DNA from: Rhizobium cauense
GTDB taxonomy: Bacteria > Pseudomonadota > Alphaproteobacteria > Rhizobiales > Rhizobiaceae
Reading direction: 5' to 3'
Length of the DNA stretch: 64,000 nucleotides
Assembly: GCF_019511525.1 (NCBI RefSeq)
Contig: NZ_JAEUAT010000018.1
Span: 1 to 64,000 of the forward strand
Made by a program: the position numbers and the translations under genes. Positions 1-9,276 of this stretch are shown piece by piece. How positions within the stretch are numbered: position 1 is the first letter of the stretch; each line of letters begins with the position of its first letter. Under the pieces are notes generated by a model. The model searched no databases and was not told the origin of the DNA. It saw only the letters and a program-made list of their open reading frames with translations.

Positions 1-13
1 GGGTTTTAGCTTA

Positions 14-1066
14 CTAAAGCCCCAGCATCCGCCGGTTGGCCGCCTGGTCCGTACCACCTGCTGCGAAGTCGTCGAACGCCTTCTCGGTGACGCGAATGAT
101 GTGCGCCTTGACGAACTCGGCGCCTTCACGTGCGCCGTCCTCCGGATGCTTCAGCGCGCATTCCCATTCGACCACGGCCCAGCCGTCGAAGTTGTTGGCC
201 GTCATCTTCGAGAAGACAGCGCCGAAATCGACCTGTCCGTCGCCGAGCGAACGGAAGCGTCCGGCACGCTCGACCCAGCCTTGATAACCGCCGTAAACGC
301 CCTGGCGGCCGGTTGGATTGAACTCTGCATCCTTGACGTGGAACATCTTGATCCGGTCTTTGTAGATGTCGATGTTGTCGAGGTAGTCCAGGCACTGCAG
401 GATGTAGTGCGACGGATCGTAGAGCATGTTGGCGCGCGGATGGTTCTTCACGCGCTCAAGGAACATCTCGAAGGTGATGCCGTCATGCAGGTCTTCGCCC
501 GGATGGATCTCGTAGCAAACGTCGACGCCGTTTTCGTCGGCATGATTGAGGATCGGCGTCCAGCGGCGGGCGAGTTCATCGAAGGCGGTCTCGACGAGAC
601 CGGCCGGGCGCTGCGGCCACGGATAGATGAACGGCCAGGCAAGCGCGCCGGAGAAGGTCGCATGCGCCTTGATGCCGAGATGCTTCGAGGCCGTCAGCGC
701 CATCTTCACCTGCTCGACAGCCCACTCCTGGCGAGCCTTCGGATTGCCGCGCACCTCAGGAGCTGCAAAGCCGTCGAAGGCTTCGTCATAGGCCGGATGC
801 ACGGCGACGAGCTGGCCCTGGAGATGGGTCGAGAGCTCGGTGATTTCGACGCCGTTCTGGCGCGCGACGCCGGCAAACTCGTCGCAATAGTCCTTCGAGG
901 ATGCCGCCTTCTTGAGGTCGATCAGCTGGCTCGCCCAGGTCGGAACCTGCACGCCTTTGTAGCCGATATCGGCTGCCCATTTGGTGATCGAATCCCACGA
1001 GTTGAAAGGCGCTGTATCGCCAGCGAACTGTCCAAGGAACAGGCCCGGACCCTTGATCGTTTTCAT
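14..1066 (-). CDS. Sugar phosphate isomerase/epimerase, TIM-barrel
   Basis: This 350-residue protein belongs to the xylose-isomerase-like TIM-barrel family that includes IolE, IolI and many sugar or inosose isomerases and epimerases. Likely metal ligands are visible on successive strands: Glu186 in YEIHP, Asp217 and His220 in YDPSH, His243 and Asp246 in FHVKD, and Glu300 in VEWE. The start ATG follows a strong GGGAGGAATTGAC ribosome site. No signal peptide is seen, so it should be cytoplasmic. A LacI-type palindrome lies just upstream and resembles the one before the xylose regulator. The exact substrate cannot be read from the sequence. The next gene on this strand lies outside the window. 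Confidence 0.85.
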   Translation of the reverse strand: MKTIKGPGLFLGQFAGDTAPFNSWDSITKWAADIGYKGVQVPTWASQLIDLKKAASSKDYCDEFAGVARQNGVEITELSTHLQGQLVAVHPAYDEAFDGFAAPEVRGNPKARQEWAVEQVKMALTASKHLGIKAHATFSGALAWPFIYPWPQRPAGLVETAFDELARRWTPILNHADENGVDVCYEIHPGEDLHDGITFEMFLERVKNHPRANMLYDPSHYILQCLDYLDNIDIYKDRIKMFHVKDAEFNPTGRQGVYGGYQGWVERAGRFRSLGDGQVDFGAVFSKMTANNFDGWAVVEWECALKHPEDGAREGAEFVKAHIIRVTEKAFDDFAAGGTDQAANRRMLGL

Positions 1067-1086
1067 GTCAATTCCTCCCTAAAAGA

Positions 1087-1104
1087 TGACCGTAAACGTT
1101 TCTG
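1087..1104. promoter_or_regulatory. Candidate LacI-family operator
   Basis: The 253 bases between the isomerase and the cyclase hold an AAACGTTT core at 1094-1101, about 28 bases before the isomerase start. Read on the minus strand it is GAAACGTTTAC. The same core with a similar flank occurs before the lacI-xylB-xylA operon at 13181-13188. A central CG in an A/T-rich palindrome is typical of LacI-family sites. Nothing else stands out in this gap except the cyclase ribosome site. Confidence 0.45.
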
Positions 1105-1319
1105 GTAGTGTTCTAGCACGCGATTTGAAGTCTGCAAGCCGATTTAGGCGAAACTGCAAATTTGCCCCACTGGGCGGAAATCGAAGGCGGCCGACTTAAC
1201 CACGGCCTGTTCCGGGCTGCAAGATGTACGTACCGCATTTCTCCTGCCATCTTGCAGCGATTGTGGCGATGGACATAGCTTCGTGCCGTGCTACTGTCTT
1301 GTAACCAGGAGGGTGGCGC

Positions 1320-3098
1320 ATGACGCGGCGTCTGGCAGCAATCTTGGATGCTGATGTTGTCGGCTTTTCCCGGCTGATGGGCCTTGACGAAACCGGCACC
1401 TTTGCCACGCTGAAAACCCACAACAGCGAAGTCATCGTCCCCAGCATCGAAAAACATCATGGCCGTGTCGTCAAATTTGTCGGTGACGGCACGCTGGCGG
1501 AGTTTTCGAGCGTCGTCGATGCCGTTGGCTGCGCCATGGATATTCAGAGAGCACTGCTTCGGCGCAATGAGTCCATCAAGGCTGACAAGCGCATGTTGTG
1601 GCGGATCGGCATCCACGTGGACGATGTGCTTGTCGAGGACAACGACATCTTCGGAGACGGAGTGAACCTCGCCGCGAGCCTGCAGGCGCTGGCACCACCC
1701 GGAGGGATCTGTATCTCGCAGCAGGTCAACGACCAGATCCGGTCCAAGCTGGATTTCAGGGCAGTCGATTTCGGCAACAGGAGATTGAAGAACATCGAGC
1801 GACCGATCCGAGTGTGGCGATGGACGGCCGAAGAAAACGAGCAGCCGCAATCGACCGCAGGGTCGAGGGCCGAGGCCACGTCGCGACTGCGCAACCGACC
1901 TTCGATCGCTGTGCTTCCGTTCACCAATATGTCGAGTGTTGAAGGGCAGGAGCATTTCTCCGACGGCTTCACCGATGAGCTGATCGGAACGCTGGCACGC
2001 TGCCGCTGGCTTTTGGTCGCCGCAAGAAACTCGTCCTTCAGCTACAAGGGGCGCAAACCCAATGTCCGCCAGGTCGCGGAAGACCTTGGCGTCAAGTACG
2101 TGCTCGAAGGCAGCGTGCGCCGAGCAGCCGATCGGGTTCGGATCAGCGCGCAGCTGCTGAACGGCACGGATGGCACGCTGCTCTGGGCGGAACGTTACGA
2201 CCGAACCCTGGCTGACATCTTCGACGTCCAGGACCAGCTCGCATCGGAGATCACCGGCACCATAGAGCCGGAACTGGATTCCATCGAGTTCGCCGCGCTT
2301 CGCGGACGCGCCGTATTCGACATGGATGCCTGGGAAATCTACCTCAAGGGCCTCTGGCATCTTTACAGGTTCACTCTTGATGAATTGAAGACCGCCAGGA
2401 CGCTTTTCGAGCAGGCGATCAGTATCGACCCGACGTTCGCGCAAGCGCAGGCCCGACTTGCCTATGTTCACATTCAGCTCGGCTGGTACGGCCCCCTCGA
2501 TGAGCGAGCCGAACGAATCTGCGAGGCGATTGACCTTGCGGAGCGGGCGATTGCACTCGATCCGAAAGAGCCGGCTGCGCATCTTGCCCTCGGCAGGGCG
2601 CTCGCGCTTGATGGTGCGACCGAAGCCGGCCTTGCGCACCTGCGCAACGCATTGCAGCTCGATCAGAGTTTCGCGCAGGCTCACTTCGCGCTCGGGCAGG
2701 TGCTCTGCTACGTCGATCGCCCCGCGGAAGGCATTGACGAGGTCAAGGAGGCGTTCCGGCTCAGTCCTCGCGACCCACATCTTTGGACCTTCCATAACAT
2801 TGTCGCGCTTGCGAACTATCAGTTGGGCAACATGGCGGAGGCGACCAAAGCAGCGCGCGCATCGCTCCATTCACCGAATGCCACGTTCTGGCCAGCGATC
2901 TTCCTGGCTGCGGCTCTCGGAAGCCAAGGAGAATCGGCCGAGGCAAGAGAGGCGATTTCCAGGCTTCATCGCTTCCGACCGGGCATGACCTGTGCCGACG
3001 CCCGGCGAGAATTCTATTTCGGCGACAATCCTGTCATGACCGTCACCTTCATCGACCGCTGCATCGCGGATCTTGCCAGTGCCGGCCTGCCCGACTAG
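1320..3098 (+). CDS. Adenylate/guanylate cyclase with TolB-like and TPR regions
   Basis: This 592-residue protein starts with a class III nucleotide cyclase domain (about residues 1-170). The two metal-binding aspartates are present, Asp12 in the ADVVGFSRLM segment and Asp56 in FVGDG. After a linker comes a TolB-like segment (about 195-330, with SDGFTDELIGTLAR and an SFSYKG motif). A C-terminal half of TPR-type helical repeats follows, with the typical A-LDP and Y-PLDERAE patterns. This architecture is common and multi-copy in rhizobia. The likely product is cAMP, but the activating signal is unknown. The start is set by an AGGAGGGTGGCGC ribosome site. It stands alone and converges on the sugar ABC operon. 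Confidence 0.85.
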   Translation: MTRRLAAILDADVVGFSRLMGLDETGTFATLKTHNSEVIVPSIEKHHGRVVKFVGDGTLAEFSSVVDAVGCAMDIQRALLRRNESIKADKRMLWRIGIHVDDVLVEDNDIFGDGVNLAASLQALAPPGGICISQQVNDQIRSKLDFRAVDFGNRRLKNIERPIRVWRWTAEENEQPQSTAGSRAEATSRLRNRPSIAVLPFTNMSSVEGQEHFSDGFTDELIGTLARCRWLLVAARNSSFSYKGRKPNVRQVAEDLGVKYVLEGSVRRAADRVRISAQLLNGTDGTLLWAERYDRTLADIFDVQDQLASEITGTIEPELDSIEFAALRGRAVFDMDAWEIYLKGLWHLYRFTLDELKTARTLFEQAISIDPTFAQAQARLAYVHIQLGWYGPLDERAERICEAIDLAERAIALDPKEPAAHLALGRALALDGATEAGLAHLRNALQLDQSFAQAHFALGQVLCYVDRPAEGIDEVKEAFRLSPRDPHLWTFHNIVALANYQLGNMAEATKAARASLHSPNATFWPAIFLAAALGSQGESAEAREAISRLHRFRPGMTCADARREFYFGDNPVMTVTFIDRCIADLASAGLPD

Positions 3099-3116
3099 CA
3101 AGCGGCGACATCAAAA

Positions 3117-3142
3117 GGCGCCCGTCCTTTCGAACGGGCGCC
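3117..3142. terminator. Bidirectional hairpin terminator
   Basis: A perfect 9-bp stem (GGCGCCCGT pairing with ACGGGCGCC, 8-base loop) lies between the convergent cyclase and sugar-binding protein genes. On the minus strand it runs into TTTTGAT, so it best fits the end of the sugar ABC operon. Confidence 0.8.
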
Positions 3143-3160
3143 GCATTACACTTTTTCAGA

Positions 3161-4108
3161 TCAGAACGGAGAATCCGGGAAGTAGAAGTCCTTGGCGTTG
3201 TCCTTCGTGACGAGCGTTGCGTCGAGGACGAAGGTGCCGCGAACCGGAACCTGGTCGTAAAGGCCAGCTGCCGTCAGTTCCATGGCCGTGCCAACCATTG
3301 CCGGCGGATAGAGAACGTCGACCGGGATCATCTTGTCGCCGTCCATGACCTTCTTGATCATGTCCTTGGAGCCGGCGCCGGCGACGACATACTTGATGTC
3401 GGTACGCTTGGCCTGCTCGATCGCCTGCAGCACGCCGACAGCCATGTCGTCATCCTGGCACCATACAACGTCGATCTTCGGGTACTTCGTCAGGTAGTCC
3501 TGCATGACCTTGAAGGCATCGTCGCGGTTCCAGTTGCCGTACTGGCGGTCAAGAACCTTGACCTTGGAGCCGGCAATACCCTTGTCGAAGCCGTCCTGGC
3601 GCTGCTGATCGATCGGAATCGGCAGACCGCGGATGACGACGACTTCGGCGTCCGGCGTCTGCGCTGCGATGTACTTGCCGGCAACTTCGCCGAGCGCCGG
3701 GTTGTTACCAGCAACATAGAGGTCGCGAACACTGTCATCATTGGTCGACGGGGCACGGTCGACGAGCGCGACGTACTTGCCCTTGTTCTTGACTTCCTTG
3801 ATGGCGTTGACGAGCGGATCCGGATCCGACGGCAGGATGACAAGTGCATCGATGCCCTGCGTATCAAGGTCCTGCACGGCGTTGGCCTGGCTAGCGGCAT
3901 CAGGCGAAGTCTTGACGATGACGTTCAGGCCAGGATGCTCTTCCATCAGCTTCTTGGCCACACGCTCAGCGTGGAAGACGACGCCCGAGGTCCAGCCATG
4001 GTCAGCGGCCGGAATGGACACGCCAATGGTGAACTTCTTGTCCTGTGCGTATGCGGTACCCGCCAGCGTGACGGCCGCAACCGCAAGACCCAACATGAGT
4101 TTGCGCAT
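3161..4108 (-). CDS. CUT2-family sugar ABC transporter, substrate-binding protein
   Basis: This 315-residue periplasmic binding protein is of the RbsB type. Residues 1-21 form a clear signal peptide (MRKLMLGLAVAAV...AYA-Q). The body has the two-lobed Peripla_BP_4 pattern, including IGVSIPAADHGWT at the start and DVVWCQDDDMAVG late on. An upstream TTG would add five residues, but it overlaps the GGGAGGAAATAGA ribosome site, so the ATG at 4108 is chosen. It is the third gene of an ATPase-permease-binding protein operon, with an 88-base gap before it. The sugar is not identifiable from sequence alone. Confidence 0.9.
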   Translation of the reverse strand: MRKLMLGLAVAAVTLAGTAYAQDKKFTIGVSIPAADHGWTSGVVFHAERVAKKLMEEHPGLNVIVKTSPDAASQANAVQDLDTQGIDALVILPSDPDPLVNAIKEVKNKGKYVALVDRAPSTNDDSVRDLYVAGNNPALGEVAGKYIAAQTPDAEVVVIRGLPIPIDQQRQDGFDKGIAGSKVKVLDRQYGNWNRDDAFKVMQDYLTKYPKIDVVWCQDDDMAVGVLQAIEQAKRTDIKYVVAGAGSKDMIKKVMDGDKMIPVDVLYPPAMVGTAMELTAAGLYDQVPVRGTFVLDATLVTKDNAKDFYFPDSPF

Positions 4109-4196
4109 TCTATTTCCTCCCAATAAACGTCAGGGACTTTTCCTACCCGTCAACCGGACGCCCTGTGATCCCGGCCAATTCCTGGAGCCAGTCCGC

Positions 4197-5201
4197 TTAC
4201 GCTTTGCGGACCAGCGAGCGCTGCACCAGCATGGCGATGATGATGATCGCACCCTGGATCGCACCGATGAGATATTCGCTGATGAAGTTCGACAGCAGCA
4301 TGATGTTGCCGACGAGCTCAAGAATGAAAGCACCGCAGATCGTGCCCCAGACGCGGCCGGCGCCGCCCTTGAGCGCCGTGCCGCCGACGACGACGGCGGT
4401 GATCGCCTGCAACTCCCAGAGAATGCCTGTTGTTGCAGAGGTCGAGCCGAGGCGCGGCACATAGAGCAGCACGGCGATGGCAACGCAGAGCCCCTGGATG
4501 ACGAAGGCGATCGTGCGTACGCGATTGACCGCAATGCCGGAGTAACGCGCCACGTCACTGTTGGAGCCGACAGCGACGACATGGCGACCGTAGCGCGTGC
4601 GGTAAAGAATGAAGGCAGCCACTGCCGTGACTGCCAGGATCACGACAATCGGCACCGGCACACCAAGGATGCTGCCGAAATAGGCCGGACGGTAAAGCGT
4701 CTGAATATCAGGGGAGCGCAGCGTGATCGCGCCGCCTTGGCTGAGCCAGGTCGTCAGGCCGCGATAGATACCCATGGTGCCGAGCGTGGCGATGAAAGGC
4801 TCGATCCGGCCAACAGTGGTGATCAGACCATTGGCAAGCCCGCAGAGCGCACCGGCAACGAGCGTGAAAACGGCCGCAGCGGCCAACATCAACGTCGGAT
4901 CAGCGATCACGCCTGAATTCATCAGCAAAATCATCAGGCTGGCGACGAATGCCACCATGGAGCCAACGGAAAGGTCAAGATCGCCTGCCGAAATCACGAA
5001 AGTCGCACCGACGGCGATAATGGCGATGAACGCGCAGCGCGTCGCGACATTGGCGAGGTTGGTGATGCCGATAAAGTTCGGGTTGACCAGAGCGCCGACA
5101 ATCAGCAGCAGGATCAGGGCAGCAAAAGGCGCGACGGCCCTGAGATCGATATCCCGCCAGGGGCGACGCCTGATTTCCCTGGTCTCCTCGTTCACGCTCA
5201 T
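4197..5201 (-). CDS. CUT2-family sugar ABC transporter, permease
   Basis: This 334-residue RbsC-like inner-membrane permease has about eight to ten hydrophobic helices. The family EAA-like loop region is seen in the segment around LKGGAGRVWGTICGAF. The family motif GALCGLANGLITT is followed by IEPFIATLGTMGIYRGL. It lies between the ATPase and the binding protein in one minus-strand operon. The start could also be a TTG six bases upstream (5207). GGGAGG lies 11 bases before the ATG and 5 before the TTG. Confidence 0.9.
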   Translation of the reverse strand: MSVNEETREIRRRPWRDIDLRAVAPFAALILLLIVGALVNPNFIGITNLANVATRCAFIAIIAVGATFVISAGDLDLSVGSMVAFVASLMILLMNSGVIADPTLMLAAAAVFTLVAGALCGLANGLITTVGRIEPFIATLGTMGIYRGLTTWLSQGGAITLRSPDIQTLYRPAYFGSILGVPVPIVVILAVTAVAAFILYRTRYGRHVVAVGSNSDVARYSGIAVNRVRTIAFVIQGLCVAIAVLLYVPRLGSTSATTGILWELQAITAVVVGGTALKGGAGRVWGTICGAFILELVGNIMLLSNFISEYLIGAIQGAIIIIAMLVQRSLVRKA

Positions 5202-5280
5202 TTCCAAACCAACCTCCCGCCCCTTATTTGATGGGCATCATACCTGCACGGCGTGCCGGGCACAGCCGCTCCCGCCAGCG

Positions 5281-6804
5281 TCAGGCGGCCTTTTTCTTCA
5301 ATCCGGCTGCATAGCGCATGATCTCCTGCTCGGAGATCTCGTCGCCCTCGAGGACGCCGACGATCCGCCCCTCACGCATCACGGCGACGCGTGTGCAGAG
5401 ACCGATCACCTCAGGCATCTCCGAGGAGACAACAATGATGGATCGGCCGTCGCGCGCCAGCGCCGAGATGAAATGATAAATCTGCTGCTTGGTACCGACA
5501 TCGATCCCGCGCGTCGGCTCGTCGATGATGATAATCTCGGGCTCGGTCTCCATGACCTTGGCAAGCAGCAGCTTCTGCTGGTTGCCGCCCGACATGCGTC
5601 CGGCAACGATGTTGGTGTCGCGAACGCGGATATCGAAGCGCCGCCGCGCCTTGGCAAGCGCCTTCGCCTCGCTGCTCGGGCTGAGATAGCCGTGCCGCGA
5701 ATGCTGATTGAGCGACTGCAGCGTCAGATTGGTCATCATGCCGGAGCGCAGCAACAAGCCTTTCGACTTGCGATCTTTCGTCATGTAGGCAAGCCCGGCA
5801 CCGTTGGCGGCATGCACGTCGCCCGACGGCACGGTCTCGCCGCGAATGACGACTTCGCCCGATACGCGCGCCCGCAGTCCGGCAATCGCCTCCATCAACT
5901 CCGTCCGACCGGAGCCGATCATGCCGGAGAAGCCGATGATCTCACCCTTGCGGACCTCGAAGCTCGCATCCTGGACGTAGCCGGTCGAAACACCTTCGAC
6001 GCGGAGGACGACTTCTTCGTCGACATTGGGCTCGACCTTCGTGGGGTAAAGGCTTGAAAGCTCGCGTCCGACCATCAGTTGGGCGATGGATTCGCCGTCT
6101 AGCATCGCCGTTGGCGCTGTCTTGACCCACTGGCCATCGCGCAACACGGTCACCCGGTCGGTGATCTCCATGACCTCGTCGAGCTTGTGGGATACGAAGA
6201 TGAAGCTCGTCCCGCTGTCGCGCAGCTTGCGCACCTGTCGGAACAGGAAATTCGTCTCTTCGCGCGACAGCACTGCCGTCGGCTCGTCCATGATGACGAC
6301 ACGGGCATCGCGGCTGATGGCCTTGGCGATTTCCACCATCTGCTTGTCGGCGATCGACAATGTGCCGATGATGGCATTCTCGTCGACGTGCGAACCGAGC
6401 AAATCGAGTGCCTTGCGGGTCTCGGCGCGCATATATTTGCGGTCGAGCACGCCAAAACGCGTGACTTCGCGACCGAGGAAAAGGCTCTCCGTGACCGTCA
6501 GATGCTCGGCGAGATTGAATTCCTGGTGGATGAGAACGATGCCCAGCGCTTCTGCCGCGCCATTGGCCGGCAGGACGACCGGTTTGCCGTCGAGCAAAAT
6601 CTCGCCGGAACTCGGCTGCTCAAAACCCGACATGACCTTGACGAGAGTCGACTTGCCCGCGCCGTTTTCGCCCATGAGAGCATGAATCTCACCGGCACGC
6701 AGATCGAAATTGACACTGAAGAGGACTTGCACGCCGCTGAACGACTTGCATATGCGCCGCGCGGACAACACCACGGGCGCGGCGTCGGCAGAATCCACAC
6801 TCAT
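5281..6804 (-). CDS. CUT2-family sugar ABC transporter, ATP-binding protein
   Basis: This is a 507-residue double-ABC ATPase of the RbsA/MglA type. The N-terminal half has Walker A GENGAGKST and Walker B VVIMDEPTAVLS. The C-terminal half has the degenerate GMIGSGRTELM P-loop usual for this family, the signature SGGNQQK, and IIIIDEPTRGIDVG. It is the first gene of the operon. The ATG at 6804 is preceded by GGGAGGAAATCAGTCA, so the longer upstream reading is rejected. A doubled palindromic operator lies 44 bases upstream, between it and the divergent LacI-type regulator, which presumably represses the operon until its sugar is present. Confidence 0.92.
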   Translation of the reverse strand: MSVDSADAAPVVLSARRICKSFSGVQVLFSVNFDLRAGEIHALMGENGAGKSTLVKVMSGFEQPSSGEILLDGKPVVLPANGAAEALGIVLIHQEFNLAEHLTVTESLFLGREVTRFGVLDRKYMRAETRKALDLLGSHVDENAIIGTLSIADKQMVEIAKAISRDARVVIMDEPTAVLSREETNFLFRQVRKLRDSGTSFIFVSHKLDEVMEITDRVTVLRDGQWVKTAPTAMLDGESIAQLMVGRELSSLYPTKVEPNVDEEVVLRVEGVSTGYVQDASFEVRKGEIIGFSGMIGSGRTELMEAIAGLRARVSGEVVIRGETVPSGDVHAANGAGLAYMTKDRKSKGLLLRSGMMTNLTLQSLNQHSRHGYLSPSSEAKALAKARRRFDIRVRDTNIVAGRMSGGNQQKLLLAKVMETEPEIIIIDEPTRGIDVGTKQQIYHFISALARDGRSIIVVSSEMPEVIGLCTRVAVMREGRIVGVLEGDEISEQEIMRYAAGLKKKAA

Positions 6805-6847
6805 TGACTGATTTCCTCCCTGCGGCTCCCATCCGCTTGAAGCCATA

Positions 6848-6882
6848 TGTAAACCTTTACACGACCGATGTAAAGGTTTACA
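6848..6882. promoter_or_regulatory. Doubled palindromic operator for the LacI-type regulator
   Basis: TGTAAACCTTTACA (6848-6861) is repeated exactly in inverted form as TGTAAAGGTTTACA (6869-6882) with a 7-base spacer. Each copy is itself nearly palindromic. The block lies between divergent sugar-transport and LacI-regulator genes, so it is the likely autoregulatory and operon-control site. Confidence 0.75.
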
Positions 6883-6974
6883 TCACTGTTACACACAGAT
6901 CTGCAGGTCGCAGCGTTTGACCTGCGGGCAAGTCTGTGTAGTGTCGCGGCGAAGGCATCCCAAGGCAGGACGCA

Positions 6975-8006
6975 GTGTCGAATTCCACGCCCGCAACCAT
7001 AGAAGACGTCGCTCGGATAGCCGAGGTTTCGATCGCGACGGTATCGCGGGCGATCCACACGCCGGAGAAGGTCGCCAACTCCACGCGGCTCAAGGTCAAC
7101 CAGGCGATCGCTATCACCGGCTACACGACCAACGCCATGGCCCGCAGCCTGCGGCTCGGCCGGTCGAACATGATTCTGGTGGTTGCCCCTGATATCGGCG
7201 ACCCGAACTTTTCCAATATTCTTGTCGGCCTGGAGAACGAAGCGCGCGCCCATGGCTACGGCATTCTGATCGGCCACACGCAGAACGATGCGCAGCGCGG
7301 CCTCGAATATCTGAAATTCCTGAATTCAAACCAGGCCGCCGGGCTGATCCTCTTTACTGGCATCCTGCCCTTTGGCCATCAGACGATGACGGCTCGCTTG
7401 CCGCCGAGCGTCGGCGTCTTCGAGCCGGTCTTTAACGGTGGCATCCCCTATGTCGGCGTCGATGACGTTGAGGGCGCCAGAAAGGCGGTCGACCTGCTGC
7501 TCGCCGAGGGCCATCGCAAGATCGCCTTCATCGGCGATTCGCGCACGCGCCTCGCCTACAGCCGGCGTCGGCAAGGCTATGACGCGGGGCTCGATGCAGC
7601 GGGCGTCGCGCCCGACATGCGCATCGTTCTCGAAGGCGACGGGACACTGGAAAGCGGCCGCCACGCGGTCGAGCAGCTTTTCATGCGCGACACACTGCCG
7701 ACGGCCTTCATGTGCGTCAACGACCAGACGGCGATCGGCGTGATGATCGGCCTCAACGCTCGCGGCTACGATATCCCGAGCGACTTCTCGGTGACCGGCT
7801 TCGACGACGTGCCCCAGGCCGTCTTCATGTCACCGCCGCTGACCACTATCCGCCAACCGCGGACATTGATTGGCAAGCAGGCGATGGCCCTGTTGCTCGA
7901 ATTTCTTTCCGACGGTCAGCCTGCGGAGACCGAAATCCTGCTGCGTCCGGATCTGGTGGTGCGCAATTCCGTTGGCGCCCCGTCACGGCGATGGACGAAG
8001 CGCTGA
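6975..8006 (+). CDS. LacI-family transcriptional regulator of the CUT2 operon
   Basis: This 343-residue protein has an N-terminal LacI helix-turn-helix (TIEDVARIAEVSIATVSRAI, residues 7-26) and hinge. A periplasmic-binding-protein-like sensor domain follows, with ILVVAPDIGDPNF and the late VTGFDDVPQAVFMSPPLTT pattern. It starts at GTG, preceded by AGGCAGGACGCA. It is transcribed away from the sugar ABC operon and shares its operator region, so local repression relieved by the transported sugar is the simplest model. Effector identity is unknown. Confidence 0.9.
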   Translation: MSNSTPATIEDVARIAEVSIATVSRAIHTPEKVANSTRLKVNQAIAITGYTTNAMARSLRLGRSNMILVVAPDIGDPNFSNILVGLENEARAHGYGILIGHTQNDAQRGLEYLKFLNSNQAAGLILFTGILPFGHQTMTARLPPSVGVFEPVFNGGIPYVGVDDVEGARKAVDLLLAEGHRKIAFIGDSRTRLAYSRRRQGYDAGLDAAGVAPDMRIVLEGDGTLESGRHAVEQLFMRDTLPTAFMCVNDQTAIGVMIGLNARGYDIPSDFSVTGFDDVPQAVFMSPPLTTIRQPRTLIGKQAMALLLEFLSDGQPAETEILLRPDLVVRNSVGAPSRRWTKR

Positions 8007-8023
8007 TATCAGCAGGTCAGATC

Positions 8024-8040
8024 ATCGCCGAGGCGGCGAT
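8024..8040. terminator. Short hairpin at a convergent gene end
   Basis: ATCGCCG pairs with CGGCGAT around a 3-base loop, between the regulator stop and the small hypothetical gene on the other strand. There is only a weak T-rich tail, so its role as terminator is uncertain. Confidence 0.4.
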
Positions 8041-8258
8041 CATTTCACCGGCTTGAACACCCACTTCACCACGTATTCGCCGCTTCGTTTCATCTTGGTT
8101 TTCGTCTTGACCTGAACCGGCCCGCCAAGAGCAGCTTCAGCGGCCTCGAATGCCTGTCGAGCCTCGGCCATTGCCCTGTGATAGGCGCTGTTGTCACGCT
8201 TGGGGCTATCGGCTACGGCCTGCACCAGGGCGGTCCAATCACGCTCTTTGTCGTCCAT
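8040..8258 (-). CDS. Small hypothetical protein (72 aa)
   Basis: The protein is short and charged. It begins with MDDKERDWTALVQAVADS, and an alanine-rich helical middle (AMAEARQAFEAAEAAL) is followed by a basic, beta-like tail (KTKTKMKRSGEYVVKWVFKPVK). A good ribosome site (GGGAGGTCGACTC) precedes the ATG, which supports it being real. It has no signal peptide or membrane segment. I do not recognise a family. It follows the DUF2233 gene on the same strand after about 70 bases. Confidence 0.6.
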   Translation of the reverse strand: MDDKERDWTALVQAVADSPKRDNSAYHRAMAEARQAFEAAEAALGGPVQVKTKTKMKRSGEYVVKWVFKPVK

Positions 8259-8329
8259 GAGTCGACCTCCCGTTTGGCTACAAGGACGCTCTACGCTCGC
8301 TGGCGGACACCATGCAAGTCAGAACGGCC

Positions 8330-9115
8330 CTACTCGACAAATCCAAATATCGGGCCGAACCCCCCATGCCAGGACTTGTCGTCGCGTCCAAGGACCGGAC
8401 TGTAGAGCCCGACGCCCCTGCCACCATCGAGAAACAGCGCATTGGGGCACTTCAAATGATCGCGGAATAGCCGTGCAAAATCATGAAAATTCACCCTGCC
8501 TTCGCTGAGCGCGAAGCGTATCGCGCCATCGCTGCAGATGCCGACGCCGCTCCGGCGCGTCCGGTCTGTCGATCCGACGATAAAGATCGGGTTCAACCTG
8601 TTGCGGATGACAAGCATCGGGCCAGACTGCGTGGCGAAACGGACCGCAGGGCGGCGCTTCAGGAATTCCTGTGTCGGAAGGATCCCGGCGCCCGCGTCAT
8701 CGAGAAAGAAGACACCATTCGGTCGTTTGTAGAAATTCGGCACAGGACCGGTGGCCGGCCCATCGCTCGGCGCGCGGTTAACAGGCCGCAATTCTCGGCC
8801 GTCCTCAACGTACAGCCCTATCGGCGAAAAGTCGGGCAGATACATGCCCGCATTGACCGCAAACGCCAGGGTCTTTCCCTTGCCGCGCGCGGCCTCGGCG
8901 ACGCCGGAAAAATCGCGATAAGGCGCTCCATCTGCGTTCTTCCAGAACAAGCGGAGACCGTCTGTTCCTTTCTCGACGGTGCATACGACATAGGCTTCGT
9001 CCTCGAAGGTGTCCTGCACACAAGGAGCAGCCGCGGCCGCCCCCGTAGCCGTCGCGGCGGCCAGCATCGCTACCCCGGCAAGCATACCCAGTCTGAGAGA
9101 ACTCATCGCAGCCAT
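8330..9115 (-). CDS. DUF2233/NAGPA-type phosphodiester glycosidase-like secreted protein
   Basis: This 261-residue protein has a signal peptide (about residues 1-29, ending in GAAAAA). The mature part matches the YigE/DUF2233 pattern related to the phosphodiester glycosidase (NAGPA) fold. Features are FAVNAGMYLPDFSPIGLYVEDG, a later RPNGVFFL, the SGPMLV segment, and the C-terminal ALFLDGGRGVGLYSP. These conserved Asn, Gly and Asp residues lie where the family active site is expected. The substrate in bacteria is poorly known. The start has AGGAAAGGGC before it. Confidence 0.8.
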   Translation of the reverse strand: MAAMSSLRLGMLAGVAMLAAATATGAAAAAPCVQDTFEDEAYVVCTVEKGTDGLRLFWKNADGAPYRDFSGVAEAARGKGKTLAFAVNAGMYLPDFSPIGLYVEDGRELRPVNRAPSDGPATGPVPNFYKRPNGVFFLDDAGAGILPTQEFLKRRPAVRFATQSGPMLVIRNRLNPIFIVGSTDRTRRSGVGICSDGAIRFALSEGRVNFHDFARLFRDHLKCPNALFLDGGRGVGLYSPVLGRDDKSWHGGFGPIFGFVE

Positions 9116-9221
9116 GCCCTTTCCTTCTAATCGCAGTCGGCTGCCCGCAAACCGCTCAGCGCCGGCAACCTATCTCGCCCCAAGCGTCGAAGCCACTGCC
9201 CCGCGCTTTGCGGCGATCAAC

Positions 9222-9256
9222 AAAAAGGCCGGGAAACCTTCGTTCCCCGGCCTTCT
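9222..9256 (-). terminator. Rho-independent terminator of the xylose operon
   Basis: AAGGCCGGG at 9225-9233 pairs with CCCGGCCTT at 9246-9254. Read on the minus strand the stem ends in TTTTTG. It lies about 20 bases beyond the xylA stop. The 160-base gap holds nothing else clear. Confidence 0.85.
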
Positions 9257-9276
9257 CCTCCACAATCAACCGCCGA

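Noticed and set aside
1113..2870. Long minus-strand reading frame of 585 codons
   Set aside because: It lies antisense to the cyclase-TPR gene, has a composition typical of a GC-rich shadow frame, and shows no domain or ribosome site.
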